In this document: piece after piece, positions 52,436-61,240 of the stretch
Position numbering within the stretch: the first letter of the stretch is position 1
How the letters are laid out: every line of letters starts with the position of its first letter
Assembly (NCBI GenBank): GCA_947445775.1
Contig: CANFEB010000002.1
Span: 82,175-146,174 of the forward strand
Source: Oligoflexales bacterium
GTDB lineage: Bacteria > Bdellovibrionota_B > Oligoflexia > Oligoflexales > RGVZ01
Direction: 5' to 3'
Length of the DNA: 64,000 nucleotides
Program-made: the position numbers and the translations under genes
The notes under the pieces: generated by a model
Databases searched by the model: none
Told to the model about the DNA's origin: nothing
What the model saw: the letters and a program-made list of their open reading frames with translations, nothing else

Positions 52436-52739
52436 ACAACACTCCGGAAATTCCCGTCTTTTCCGTAGTCTACTGATTTAACTTTAAAATGTCAATGAAA
52501 TCGCATGGTAAAAATTTATCGGTGCTGTGATTAAGTTGACCTTACTAAAGCCCCCAAGCCTTCATGAATATTCTGAATTTATAAGCGGCAACTTTCCTGA
52601 CAGAGGGGGCCAACCCTCCTGATTTCCAGCCGATTTTCGGTAACATTTTTTGTGAGTCAATTCGTAGGCATATCGTTTCGTTCGATTAACTAATGTTTTT
52701 TGAACGCATGCCGATCAAAATCTTTGTCTTTCGGTCTTA
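52436..52739. other. AT-rich intergenic region between two divergent island genes
   Basis: Apart from the minus-strand promoter, these 304 bases hold only a weak hairpin (GAGGG / CCCTC near 52603-52617) and an AT-rich stretch. No gene is supported here. Confidence 0.5.
52467..52495 (-). promoter_or_regulatory. sigma-70-type promoter for the AAA/DUF4143 gene
   Basis: On the minus strand TTGACA (52495-52490), a 17-base spacer and TAGACT (52472-52467) form a strong match to the housekeeping promoter, with a perfect -35 and four of six -10 bases. Transcription would start near 52460, about 25 bases before the start codon. Confidence 0.7.
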
Positions 52740-52740
52740 G

Positions 52741-52749
52741 TGCTAAAAT
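52741..52749 (+). promoter_or_regulatory. extended -10 promoter for the Cys-rich secreted protein
   Basis: TGCTAAAAT matches the extended -10 form TGnTATAAT (five of six -10 bases). No good -35 is present, which extended -10 promoters can tolerate. The start point would be close to 52756, leaving a very short leader before AAGGGG and ATG 52773. Confidence 0.45.
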
Positions 52750-52772
52750 CAGGAATTAAAGGGGAATTAAGT

Positions 52773-53564
52773 ATGTTAAAAAGCTTGTTCAAAAAACATT
52801 TGTTAAATGAACTAGGTTTATTTGTGTGGGCGAGATCATTCTCACTACTTGTGCTGTGCTCAAGCTCAATCGGATTTGCGGAGCTACCCCCGCCAACGAC
52901 TGCACCACCCGTACCATGCGAATGCATTTGTGGAGAGAAAGAGAATCAGGTGTCTCCTACGACCTTTACCCCCGCTCAATTGCTTAAAAAGGCTTGTGCA
53001 GATGCAGCTAAGACTGCGAATGATGCGCTGCTAGAAGTTAATAAGTGCCTGCGTGATCAATTCAAAGTTGGGGCATGTATAGCATTTGGAGGCGCCGCAG
53101 CTGGCGTAGCTTGTTCAGCAACGATTGTCGGAGCTGTGGCCCTTCCTACATGTGCTGCAGCGGTCGCCGTTGGTGCAACAGCTTTAGGAAAAGTGGGCGT
53201 TGAACAACTGTTAGGAGGCGGTTGCCTAGCATTACGGGCCGCGCACACATCGGCACAAAATGAGGCAAATACTATTTGTGGTGCCGCCAACAACAATGGT
53301 TCATGTGATCCTGCTGTGCCTGGCACGTGTGATGAATTTCAGAAAAAATGCAATTCAGATCCCAACACTACCGTGGCAGTGTGTGTGAACTTTGGCCCAC
53401 AGGTCGGATTGGCTTGCCAGTGTCAAATAACAAAGGGTGGTATATGCTTTGACGTACTCACTGGATCCCGTGCTTGTAAGCCACCATCGACTTGTAAAAC
53501 CACTCGTCCGCCTGGGGCAAATGAGGGGTGGTTCACCACGTATCCGTGGACTTGTCAGGATTAA
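52773..53564 (+). CDS. cysteine-rich secreted protein of unknown function
   Basis: A 263-residue protein with a signal peptide of about 36 residues (SFSLLVLCSSSIGFA, then ELPPP). The mature part has 20 Cys, starting with CECIC and spread to the C-terminus, so up to ten disulfides are possible. The centre holds small-residue hydrophobic helices (ACIAFGGAAAGVACSATIVG, ALPTCAAAVAVGATALG) that look membrane-active or like glycine zippers. The C-terminal part is extended and Cys/Pro-rich. AAGGGG upstream supports ATG 52773 over GTG 52740. It is in the AT-richer island, beside the AAA/DUF4143 gene. No family is recognised. Confidence 0.65.
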   Translation: MLKSLFKKHLLNELGLFVWARSFSLLVLCSSSIGFAELPPPTTAPPVPCECICGEKENQVSPTTFTPAQLLKKACADAAKTANDALLEVNKCLRDQFKVGACIAFGGAAAGVACSATIVGAVALPTCAAAVAVGATALGKVGVEQLLGGGCLALRAAHTSAQNEANTICGAANNNGSCDPAVPGTCDEFQKKCNSDPNTTVAVCVNFGPQVGLACQCQITKGGICFDVLTGSRACKPPSTCKTTRPPGANEGWFTTYPWTCQD

Positions 53565-53588
53565 AAATTAATCAGTCGCACCCGAGCC

Positions 53589-53632
53589 CGTAGTGTCCAA
53601 AATTCAGTCCATAAACAACATTGGACACTACG
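53589..53632. repeat. 12-bp perfect inverted repeat between convergent genes
   Basis: CGTAGTGTCCAA (53589-53600) and TTGGACACTACG (53621-53632) are exact inverted repeats around a 20-base AT-rich loop. It could be a bidirectional terminator for the Cys-rich gene and hemD, but there is no T tract; the termini of a small mobile element are another reading. Confidence 0.65.
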
Positions 53633-53667
53633 CCCGTCCTAGGCCTACTCCATGGCAAGACCTCGGC

Positions 53668-54552
53668 TTAACGAGAATTCGCCGCCCTGGCCAACTGCGC
53701 CCCAAGATCCGCCAGATCAGCCAATTGAGGCCAGGCGCAGGATGTGATGGAAGAAAATCCAGCCTGGGCCGCGGCGCGGGCTGTGGTCGGGCCAATGACG
53801 GCAGCCAGGAAAAACTTCGGGGCCAGGCCAGCTTCCTTGCCGGCAAGCTCCAGCCATCCGGCAACGGCCGAGGGGCTGGCAAAACAAATGGCGGCCTTTG
53901 ACCCAGCAAGGCGCATGACGAGCTTGGACTTTAATTCCGCCAATGCCTCGGCACTCAGACGACAGCCATCGACGTCCGTTGGATGGGTCGCCGTCCGGTA
54001 AATGGGAATACGCTTGCAAGTGACTCTATTCATCTCAAGTTGCGCGGCCAAATCAAAAGCAACCTCTTCGCCGCAAAACCATAGGACCGGTATCGACTCT
54101 GAATTTGCATCGCGGATGAGTGCCGCAGCGAGTCCTTCACTGGTGGGTGAATCGACGCAGTAGACGGGTTGTGCAAATAATTTTTCCGCAAGATCCGCTG
54201 TTTTGCGTCCGTGAGCAAAAATTCCCGTGCAGCCAGTCAATGCGGAAAACGCCTCCGGGTCAGTTTCTTTCCAGGATGCGCAAATCTTTACAGCGTTCTG
54301 GCTGCTGAAGGCTATGCGAGGACGGACCTTTTTTAGGTTTTGTCCGCTTAATTCAGCGAGGCCTGTTGGACGCGCCAACGGTTCGATTCCAATGCATGGA
54401 ATATGTAGGACATCCACCGGCAGGGCATTCAGAAAAGTTTTGTCGGCAGGCAAATCGGCGGCGGCGCGGGTCCATATCAAGACGGGCGTGTTGTTGCGGG
54501 GCGTGTTGCTAAAGCCATGAGAAAATACGTCGTGCATTATATTTCCCGACAT
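53668..54552 (-). CDS. hemD: uroporphyrinogen-III synthase
   Basis: Closes hydroxymethylbilane into uroporphyrinogen III with ring D inversion. The sequence of this family is poorly conserved; the call rests on size (294 residues), position right after hemC, and patterns such as RPRIAFSSQNAVKICASW, IPIYRTATHPTDVDG and ICFASPSAVAGWLEL. Start choice is uncertain: ATG 54552, TTG 54555 and ATG 54537 are possible. It is the last gene of the heme operon and convergent with the Cys-rich gene. Confidence 0.87.
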   Translation of the reverse strand: MSGNIMHDVFSHGFSNTPRNNTPVLIWTRAAADLPADKTFLNALPVDVLHIPCIGIEPLARPTGLAELSGQNLKKVRPRIAFSSQNAVKICASWKETDPEAFSALTGCTGIFAHGRKTADLAEKLFAQPVYCVDSPTSEGLAAALIRDANSESIPVLWFCGEEVAFDLAAQLEMNRVTCKRIPIYRTATHPTDVDGCRLSAEALAELKSKLVMRLAGSKAAICFASPSAVAGWLELAGKEAGLAPKFFLAAVIGPTTARAAAQAGFSSITSCAWPQLADLADLGAQLARAANSR

Positions 54553-54559
54553 CAATTAA

Positions 54560-55612
54560 TCAGTGCAGTCGCATGGCGTCAGGCACGGGGAGTAGTAATG
54601 CCGTTAGAATTTCAGCGGCCCCGCCCTCAGTCAAATCCGCCAGAAGTTTCGCGCCAATGGCTTCCGGAGTTTTATCCTGATTTTTGTCCGAACCTATTTC
54701 GATGCGTACATGGGCCGTCGCATGTTGACCGTCATTGCTCAGCAAAGTAGCCGATGCCGATGCGAACCTTTTTCCGTCAGGGTCAGTCTCAATTTCGCAG
54801 AGCGCACCAAACGGCATGGTGCAATCTCCGCCAAGGGACCTCAATACGGCGCGCTCAACCTGCACGCAAAACGCAGTATCAGCACAGTGCAGGGGGGCAA
54901 GAATTTCTCCAAGCAAGTCCCCGCCGTTGGGCACTTCGACGGCCAGGGCGCCTTGCCCGGCGCATGGAATGAACTCCTTCATGTCCAGTGGACATACGAT
55001 AAATTCGGATCTTGGCACATGCTCCCAAAATTTAGCACCGAGGCGTTCCAAGGAGGCTCCGGCAAGGACGATGCCGTCAAATTGTCCGTCGTGGAGTTTT
55101 TTGAGGCGCGTATCGACGTTGCCTCTGACGGGCAGGGATTTGATTTTCGCGGCGTGGCGGGCAAACAGCGCTGCGCGGCGCAGGCTTGATGTTCCAATGG
55201 TAAGAGGTCCAGCGGCGGAAAGTTCGGCGGCATTGAGCCACTTGCCGTCACGGTCCCCAAGGCCAGCCGATGCCGCCGATTTAGCCCGAATAATTAGAAC
55301 ATCGTGGGCGCAGTTGCGAGGCAAGATCGCCCCAAAACGAAAGGCAGGAGGCAAGTTGACCGGCATGTCTTTCAAGCTGTGGGCGGCAAGGTCGGCGTGA
55401 CCTGCCAGCATTGCGTCTTCGAGTTCTTTGACAAATAGGCCCTTGCCGCCGATCTCGCTCAGAAAACGATCTTGCACCAGATCGCCCTTGGTTTTGACGA
55501 CATGCAGTTCGACTTTGATGCCGGCAACACGAAGTTTGCTGGCAACGTGTTCTGCCTGCCAAAGGGCCAGGATACTGCCGCGCGTGGCAATTTTAAGTTC
55601 TCGTTTGGTCAT
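54560..55612 (-). CDS. hemC: hydroxymethylbilane synthase (porphobilinogen deaminase)
   Basis: Polymerises four porphobilinogens into hydroxymethylbilane. The 350-residue protein has ATRGSILALWQAE, GLFVKELEDAML, AAHSLKDMPV, IGTSSLRR, RGNVDTRLKKL and the dipyrromethane-cofactor Cys264 in LGGDCTMPFG. It is about 30-40 residues longer than usual, with inserts near 110-130. The ATG overlaps the hemA stop by 4 bases. Confidence 0.97.
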   Translation of the reverse strand: MTKRELKIATRGSILALWQAEHVASKLRVAGIKVELHVVKTKGDLVQDRFLSEIGGKGLFVKELEDAMLAGHADLAAHSLKDMPVNLPPAFRFGAILPRNCAHDVLIIRAKSAASAGLGDRDGKWLNAAELSAAGPLTIGTSSLRRAALFARHAAKIKSLPVRGNVDTRLKKLHDGQFDGIVLAGASLERLGAKFWEHVPRSEFIVCPLDMKEFIPCAGQGALAVEVPNGGDLLGEILAPLHCADTAFCVQVERAVLRSLGGDCTMPFGALCEIETDPDGKRFASASATLLSNDGQHATAHVRIEIGSDKNQDKTPEAIGAKLLADLTEGGAAEILTALLLPVPDAMRLH

Positions 55613-57000
55613 GAATTTTCCTTAAAAATCCGGCTCAATAACGCCGCGGCATCAGGCCCCTTACCTTCGTCGACAAGGCTGCGTAATCCGCGCCCGGCAT
55701 CCGCTGTCAACCGCGAGGCCAGGATATCCAAAAGTTTGCAAATCTGGTCGGATTGCCCGTCGCAAATTTCGTTTCGGGAAATTTTTTTTCCGAATATTTT
55801 TTCGGCTTCCCGGTGAAAAAGTTCAGCGAGATGCTTATTGAATTGCTGAAGGGCAGGGGCCACCGTCATGTGAGCCAACCAACGTTCGTAGCTGTTCACG
55901 GATTCATCGATGATCTTGGTTGCGTCGTCCACAGCGCGCAGTCGATCTTGGCGATTACCCTCGACCACTTGCTTCAAGTCATCGATGTCAAAAAGGTAGA
56001 TGTCGTCCAGATAGCCGCAGGCCGGGTCAATATTTCGCGGCATCCCAATGTCCACCATGAGCATGGGCTGGGCGCGGTGCAGGCGGCGACTGGATTTGCA
56101 TTGCTTCGATGTCGCAACGAGGGCTTTGGTGACCACGTGATGAGGCGCACCCGTTGCGCAGATAACAACGTCGGCGTTGCCAATCAATTCGGCCAAATGA
56201 TCCAGGGCTGCGGCGTGGATGACTGGCGCTACTTGGAGTTTTTGAATCTCTTTGGCCCCCTGCAAACGCCCGGTCAATTCTTGGGCCCGGTTCAGGCTGC
56301 GGTTCACAATGTGCATGGATTTTGGATTGTATTGCAGCACACACCGAGCAGTGACTTCTGCCATCTCGCCTGCGCCGATCACGACAAAGTTTTTGGTCGC
56401 GGGGTCATTGAATATTTTTTTGACTAATTCAACTGCAGCATGCCCGATGGAAACCCGTCCCCGTCCAATGGCGGTCTGGTTGCGAACTTTTTTTGACGCC
56501 GCCAAGGCATCTTGACCGAGGCGAGCCAAGACGGGGCCCAACGTCTGGGCATCTTCGGCCATGGCAAATGCCCGTTTGAATTGTCCGGTAATTTGCGTTT
56601 CGCCAATCACCAGGGAATCCAAGCTGGCTGCGACCGAAAACAGGTGACGCACGGCATCGCGACCCGTCAAAGAATAGGCAGCCTGCCGGACTTGTTCGGC
56701 GGACTCTTGGCCCATGACATCGAATGAAAGGAGGGCGGAAGTCAGGTTGCCGACAAAATCTGGGTGGGTGGCGTGGGCGCGGGAGCCGACGCCAAAAATT
56801 TCAAACCGGTTGCAGGTCGACAGGGTTGCCAGTTCGCTAAAACCAAAGCGCGCTTTTATTTGCGGCAGGCGTTCCAAGATGATGTCTTCGCCGGCGAAGA
56901 GTTTTTCGCGCAAAGAAATATCGGCAGAGCGATGATTAGCTCCGAAGCAGAAGATGACGCTTTCAGTTGTTCCCGTCATGGAAATCATTTTGCAATTCAT
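55609..57000 (-). CDS. hemA: glutamyl-tRNA reductase
   Basis: Reduces glutamyl-tRNA to glutamate-1-semialdehyde, the first step of C5-type tetrapyrrole synthesis. The 463-residue protein has the nucleophile Cys63 in LSTCNRFEIF, GETQITGQFKRAF, the Rossmann motif VIGAGEMAEVTARC, and DIGMPRNIDP. ATG 57000 overlaps the hemX-like stop (ATGA); ATGs at 56988 and 56979 are alternatives nearer the family start. The regulated step of the operon, so coupling to the membrane gene upstream is notable. Confidence 0.96.
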   Translation of the reverse strand: MNCKMISMTGTTESVIFCFGANHRSADISLREKLFAGEDIILERLPQIKARFGFSELATLSTCNRFEIFGVGSRAHATHPDFVGNLTSALLSFDVMGQESAEQVRQAAYSLTGRDAVRHLFSVAASLDSLVIGETQITGQFKRAFAMAEDAQTLGPVLARLGQDALAASKKVRNQTAIGRGRVSIGHAAVELVKKIFNDPATKNFVVIGAGEMAEVTARCVLQYNPKSMHIVNRSLNRAQELTGRLQGAKEIQKLQVAPVIHAAALDHLAELIGNADVVICATGAPHHVVTKALVATSKQCKSSRRLHRAQPMLMVDIGMPRNIDPACGYLDDIYLFDIDDLKQVVEGNRQDRLRAVDDATKIIDESVNSYERWLAHMTVAPALQQFNKHLAELFHREAEKIFGKKISRNEICDGQSDQICKLLDILASRLTADAGRGLRSLVDEGKGPDAAALLSRIFKENS

Positions 57001-57866
57001 CCTGCAAATTTTGGGGCTTCAGCGACGAAAAAAATCAAACCAAACCAAGCCACGGCCATCAAGGCAAAACCCACGGCGCTCATTCGGGCGACGATGCGCG
57101 GGGGCGAGCGCAAAATGTTGCGGGCGACGAGGATGGCCAGATACCAGGACCATACGGCGATGGCCCACAGGATTTTAGTCCGCAGGGCCAGTAAAGCTCC
57201 GGAAACTAAAGATTCCCCCGGAGTCCCCAGAGCCCCCAGGGCCCCCAGACCTCCTAGATTCCCTTGGGGCGGGGCGGTGACAAACAACGCCCCAGTGACA
57301 AGGCTGCAAGTCAGCATGATGAAGCCCGAGACAAGGGCGATTTTTAGCCAGTGGTCCAGGCGGTCAAGGGCGGGGACATCTGGTCCAAGTTCAAGAATCT
57401 TGTGGTGTTTCAGGGCGTTGTGTTGCCGCCAATACAAAACCGAAAGGACGCAGACGGCGATGGCCATGACTTGGCCTGCCACTGCCATGCCCACGTGAAT
57501 TCCTGTCAGGATCATCGTCGGCGCCATTTGGGGGGCCGGGGAGACAAAAAACCGGACTAAAAGAACGAGCATCCCCAGGGGCGCCAACATGGCGGCCGCC
57601 AAGCGCACCCCCAGCCAACGGTCGGCGGCGATGGCGCCGACACCGATCATGGCGGCCAAGAGGGGGGCCGCGCTGGCCACCCAGTTTCCGTGGGTCAGCA
57701 ACTGATTTTGCGCCAATAGGGCCAGTATTGCGACGCCAGCCATCAGGGATGTGTTGCCGCCAACCCTAAAAAACTTAGTTGTTCCAGAGACATACAGCAG
57801 CGATGCCAGTGCATAGGCCAGCATGGCAGCAAACATCAGTGACGTTTCCGGGGGGGCGAAGTTCAC
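56997..57866 (-). CDS. HemX/CcsA-like cytochrome c assembly membrane protein
   Basis: A 289-residue protein with about eight hydrophobic helices. GIHVGMAVAGQVMAIAVCVL and LYWRQHNALKHHK match the HemX/CcsA (CcmC) family, which handles heme or controls HemA level; position in front of hemA favours a HemX-like role. A Gly/Leu/Ala repeat (GGLGALGALGTPGES) from short 9-bp repeats at 57217-57255 sits in a loop. GTG 57866 is the start; no clear Shine-Dalgarno is seen. Confidence 0.8.
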   Translation of the reverse strand: MNFAPPETSLMFAAMLAYALASLLYVSGTTKFFRVGGNTSLMAGVAILALLAQNQLLTHGNWVASAAPLLAAMIGVGAIAADRWLGVRLAAAMLAPLGMLVLLVRFFVSPAPQMAPTMILTGIHVGMAVAGQVMAIAVCVLSVLYWRQHNALKHHKILELGPDVPALDRLDHWLKIALVSGFIMLTCSLVTGALFVTAPPQGNLGGLGALGALGTPGESLVSGALLALRTKILWAIAVWSWYLAILVARNILRSPPRIVARMSAVGFALMAVAWFGLIFFVAEAPKFAG

Positions 57867-57960
57867 GACTTAATTCTGCCTTTTTTATATTAAAAACCGC
57901 TCGGAGTATTATCGCTATGGAATGGGAAATCAAGTCGAGTTATAACGCTGCGGACTGCAC

Positions 57961-58012
57961 CAATGACTGCCATCAATGACTGCCATCAATGACTGACATC
58001 AACGACCGCCTT
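57961..58012. repeat. 13-bp tandem repeat upstream of the DAHP synthase gene
   Basis: CAATGACTGCCAT occurs twice exactly (57961-57986), then as CAATGACTGACAT (57987-57999) and the decayed CAACGACCGCCTT (58000-58012). The array ends just before the GGGGA ribosome-binding site of the DAHP synthase gene. Confidence 0.9.
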
Positions 58013-58023
58013 CGGGGATCAGA

Positions 58024-59412
58024 TTGACCGACTTTTTCAGCCCAAATGAACGAGCAAGGATGACGGACGCCCATCCTGGGGACGTGGCTCGTCATGACGG
58101 GTTTCTTCCGGACCTGCGTCGCAGCTCATGGTCCGCTAGTTCATGGCGCAATGCTCCCGCAGCGCACCAACCGGATTTTCAGAATCCAGCCGCTGTTGAG
58201 GCGGTGCTGGCTCAAATCAAGTCGTATCCTCCGTTGGTGTCTCCTGGTGAAATCAGGACCCTGCGTCGCCAGTTGGCCGAGGCCGAGATTGGTCGGCGGT
58301 TTTTATTGCAGGGCGGCGACTGCGCAGAACGTTTCGACGATTGCACGCCATCGGCGATCAATCAAAAGGTCAGTTTGCTCTTGAAGATGGGGCTGGTACT
58401 GACCAGTGGAATTGGCCGTCCTGTGATCAAGGTCGGGCGCATTGCGGGGCAATATGCCAAGCCGCGTTCTTTTGCCTACGAATCTATGGACGGGAGAAAA
58501 GTCCCAGTGTTTCGTGGTGATTCGGTTCATGACTTTGAATCGCGTCAGGCTGATCCGGGGCGTCTATTGCAAGCTTATCATGCTGCATCTTTGACCTTAA
58601 ATTATATTCGTTCGTTGATCGCTGGCGGTTTCACAGAGGTTGCCCGTTCCCGTGAATGGGTCTTGGAGACCGCAAGTGCGCGTTTTGACGATCTCGCAAA
58701 TTCGGTTCATGGTGCCATGGATCTGGCCACCGCCTTCGGAGCAAATCCAGTTGCGCCTGAGTCCCGCGAAATTTTCTCGTCTCACGAGGGCCTCTTGTTG
58801 GATTTTGAGGAGGCCATGACCCGCGTCGAGCCGGAGTCTGGACTACCATTCAATCTCAGTGCCCATACGCTTTGGATCGGTGAGCGGACGCGCAGCCTTG
58901 GCGGCGCACATGTCGAATATTTCCGTGGCATTGCGAATCCAATTGGCGTGAAGATCGGCTCTGGGGCTTCTCCGCAAAATATTTCTCAGCTCGTCACGAC
59001 ACTCAACCCCAACCGTGAGCGTGGCAAATTGATTTTGGTTGCGCGTCTGGGCGCTAAAAATGTCGAGGCTGAATTGCCTGGCTTGATCGAGGCGGTTCGA
59101 GCGACCCGAACGCCGGTTCTTTGGTGCTGTGATCCGATGCATGGAAACACCGTGAAATCCATGACAGGATTGAAAACCAGGCATTTGGATGCAATCCTTT
59201 CAGAGATCAAATCCACGGCCGCCGTTCATGCAGATTGTCAGTCGCGTCTTGGTGGCATCCACCTCGAAATGACTGGCGCCGCTGTAACGGAATGTTCGGG
59301 CGGCGGCGTTGCCCCAGAGCATCTGCCCTTACGCTACGAAACCTACTGCGATCCGCGCCTAAATGCTGCTCAAAGCCTTGACGTTGCTTTTGCGCTGTCT
59401 GACCTTCTCTAA
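58024..59412 (+). CDS. type II 3-deoxy-7-phosphoheptulonate (DAHP) synthase
   Basis: Condenses phosphoenolpyruvate and erythrose 4-phosphate, the first step of the shikimate pathway. The 462-residue length and motifs LLQGGDCAERFDD, KVGRIAGQYAKPRS, LSAHTLWIGERTR, WCCDPMHGNT and GGIHLEMTG (metal and PEP ligands) are those of the plant/actinobacterial type II family. TTG 58024 has GGGGA 5 bases upstream; ATG 58060 is possible. The first 35 residues are probably flexible. Confidence 0.96.
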   Translation: MTDFFSPNERARMTDAHPGDVARHDGFLPDLRRSSWSASSWRNAPAAHQPDFQNPAAVEAVLAQIKSYPPLVSPGEIRTLRRQLAEAEIGRRFLLQGGDCAERFDDCTPSAINQKVSLLLKMGLVLTSGIGRPVIKVGRIAGQYAKPRSFAYESMDGRKVPVFRGDSVHDFESRQADPGRLLQAYHAASLTLNYIRSLIAGGFTEVARSREWVLETASARFDDLANSVHGAMDLATAFGANPVAPESREIFSSHEGLLLDFEEAMTRVEPESGLPFNLSAHTLWIGERTRSLGGAHVEYFRGIANPIGVKIGSGASPQNISQLVTTLNPNRERGKLILVARLGAKNVEAELPGLIEAVRATRTPVLWCCDPMHGNTVKSMTGLKTRHLDAILSEIKSTAAVHADCQSRLGGIHLEMTGAAVTECSGGGVAPEHLPLRYETYCDPRLNAAQSLDVAFALSDLL

Positions 59413-59507
59413 TCCCCCGGTTTTATTCAAAAAATTAAACAAATAACTTCCCGTTAAGTTTCCTCTCCAAGACGCCGAAAGGGCACTAGGTAAACAGGGG
59501 ACTGAAA

Positions 59508-61217
59508 TTGCTTCATCATTTCGATAAATTTTTGCCTGGGTCGTCAAGCCCCAAAAAAAGGATCCAAGGCAACGTCGCCTTGATTGCGATGTTGATTTCT
59601 GGCGCTGGCCTGGCCGCCATCACTGCTCAAGTGGTGTCGTTGGACGGTTCCTTGCGTAAGGTTCAATCAGACAAAAAATTGATGATTTCCGAGCAAACCA
59701 ACGTGTCGAGTCTCAGCACGGTGAAACAGTTGTTCAACCGCAATGTGGTTAACGATTCCGATATCCCCGTTGTCTATCCAGATCCCTATTTTAATCCCGT
59801 TGGGCTGAATTCTTCGACGCCAGGTGGCGCCAACTGGGTACGCAATGGTGATGCCCTTGCGCTGAATACAATCGATCCAAACAAAATCAATATGGCGGCG
59901 GTATTTTCCGGTGGTGGATTTCCCGTGAATTCAGCCCTTTGGGGCGGGGAAAATTCCAGCGTCAGGTTGCTTGGGATTAACACGCGGCAGTCGGTGGCAT
60001 TTCCCAGTAGAAAAATTGCAGATTCGATCGATGTTGAATTCAAGAATCGCGACGAGCGTTGTCCTCAGGGAGAAAACTGCGCAGCCATGCCCGCTAAGTA
60101 TGTAACTCTAAAGGCCCGCATCAAATTGCAATCAGCAAATCCGCCAATGCCGACGTGTTCCTTGACCGCAAATCGGACTGAAGTGAAGAGCGGCAGCACA
60201 GTCAAGTTCATTGTGGCTGGCTCGGGCGTGATGACCGGCGCAAAGATTTTTCATCGTGGTACTGGTACGTCGGTAGCAAGCTACCTGCCGGGGGCTGCGA
60301 CCTCAGCAAATTCGGTCTATTCAAAAAATGTGGTGATGCTTGATGAAGATCTCATTCTTACTGGCAGCCAGTACCCATTCAGTGAGTGGACGGCTTATGC
60401 GACGGTGATGGGTCCCAACGGAGTTTCCGTTGATTGTGTGGCCGCAGTGACCGTCCGGGTAACCACAGAATCCTGCGTGGGTAAGATTTGTCCAGTGGAT
60501 CACCCAGATATTTTTGCCAATTTTGGTCAAGCGGCATCCATCGGTGGAAGGTTGGCCTGCTACATGGGTTGGCGCAAGCCCAAGACAGATTGCTGGGTGG
60601 ATGGAAGCTTTCCTCAAGGTATCAATTGCAACATTTATGCATATTCCCCGCCAGATTGTTCGGTTCTTACATTATGGCAAACTAGGGATGCAGTGGGTTG
60701 CTTTGCGCGTGACACGCTGATTCGCTTGGCTGACGGCTCGGACAGCAGGATCGATGAATTGCGTCGCGGACAACTGCTCATAAACCCGTTGACCGGTGGC
60801 GTCTTGAAGATCAAGGACATCGTTGCCGGCCCCGAGAAAAAACGCCTTTATAAGGTTGCTTTGGCAAATGGGAAGTCGGTCGAAGTGACAGAATTGCATC
60901 CGTTTTTAACGGATCGGGGGCTTAAATCCGCTGCTGCTTTGAAAACCGGTGATATAATCCTTGGCAGCGGTGCCAGTGAAAAAGTCCTAGCTGAGAAAGT
61001 CGTGCCTGAAAAAGTCATGAAGGTGACCACCATCGCCGGCAGTGAGGGGCGCCTTGTGTTGAACCTGCGCCTTGTTGCTGAATCTGACGTGGATGGGGTT
61101 GTTCAAGTCGAACGAGATCACGTCATATTGGCCAACGGCATAGCCACCGGTGATTTGAATCTGCAAGAGGTTCTCCAGCGCAAGTTGAAGGTGGGGATGG
61201 TAATCGGCAAAAAATAA
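59508..61217 (+). CDS. exported protein with C-terminal Hint (hedgehog/intein-like) domain
   Basis: A 569-residue protein. The start (KKRIQGNVALIAMLISGAGL, about 17-36) is a single membrane helix in pilin-like style, without a clear cleavage site. Residues 60-395 form an exported region with about 13 Cys. Residues 397-550 are a Hint domain: nucleophile Cys398 in VGCFARDTLIRLADG, the TxxH motif at Thr461-His464 (VTELHPFLT), and HVILANG at 538-544. There is Asn543 but no preceding His, and Gly544 cannot act as a splicing nucleophile, so cleavage after residue 397 is likelier than splicing. TTG 59508 has GGGGA 9 bases upstream. Confidence 0.82.
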   Translation: MLHHFDKFLPGSSSPKKRIQGNVALIAMLISGAGLAAITAQVVSLDGSLRKVQSDKKLMISEQTNVSSLSTVKQLFNRNVVNDSDIPVVYPDPYFNPVGLNSSTPGGANWVRNGDALALNTIDPNKINMAAVFSGGGFPVNSALWGGENSSVRLLGINTRQSVAFPSRKIADSIDVEFKNRDERCPQGENCAAMPAKYVTLKARIKLQSANPPMPTCSLTANRTEVKSGSTVKFIVAGSGVMTGAKIFHRGTGTSVASYLPGAATSANSVYSKNVVMLDEDLILTGSQYPFSEWTAYATVMGPNGVSVDCVAAVTVRVTTESCVGKICPVDHPDIFANFGQAASIGGRLACYMGWRKPKTDCWVDGSFPQGINCNIYAYSPPDCSVLTLWQTRDAVGCFARDTLIRLADGSDSRIDELRRGQLLINPLTGGVLKIKDIVAGPEKKRLYKVALANGKSVEVTELHPFLTDRGLKSAAALKTGDIILGSGASEKVLAEKVVPEKVMKVTTIAGSEGRLVLNLRLVAESDVDGVVQVERDHVILANGIATGDLNLQEVLQRKLKVGMVIGKK

Positions 61218-61240
61218 ATTTTATCCAGGTGAGGCAGTAA

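Noticed and set aside
53565..53667. Rho-independent terminator at the 12-bp inverted repeat
   Set aside because: The loop is 20 bases long and neither side is followed by a T run, so it is listed as a repeat only.
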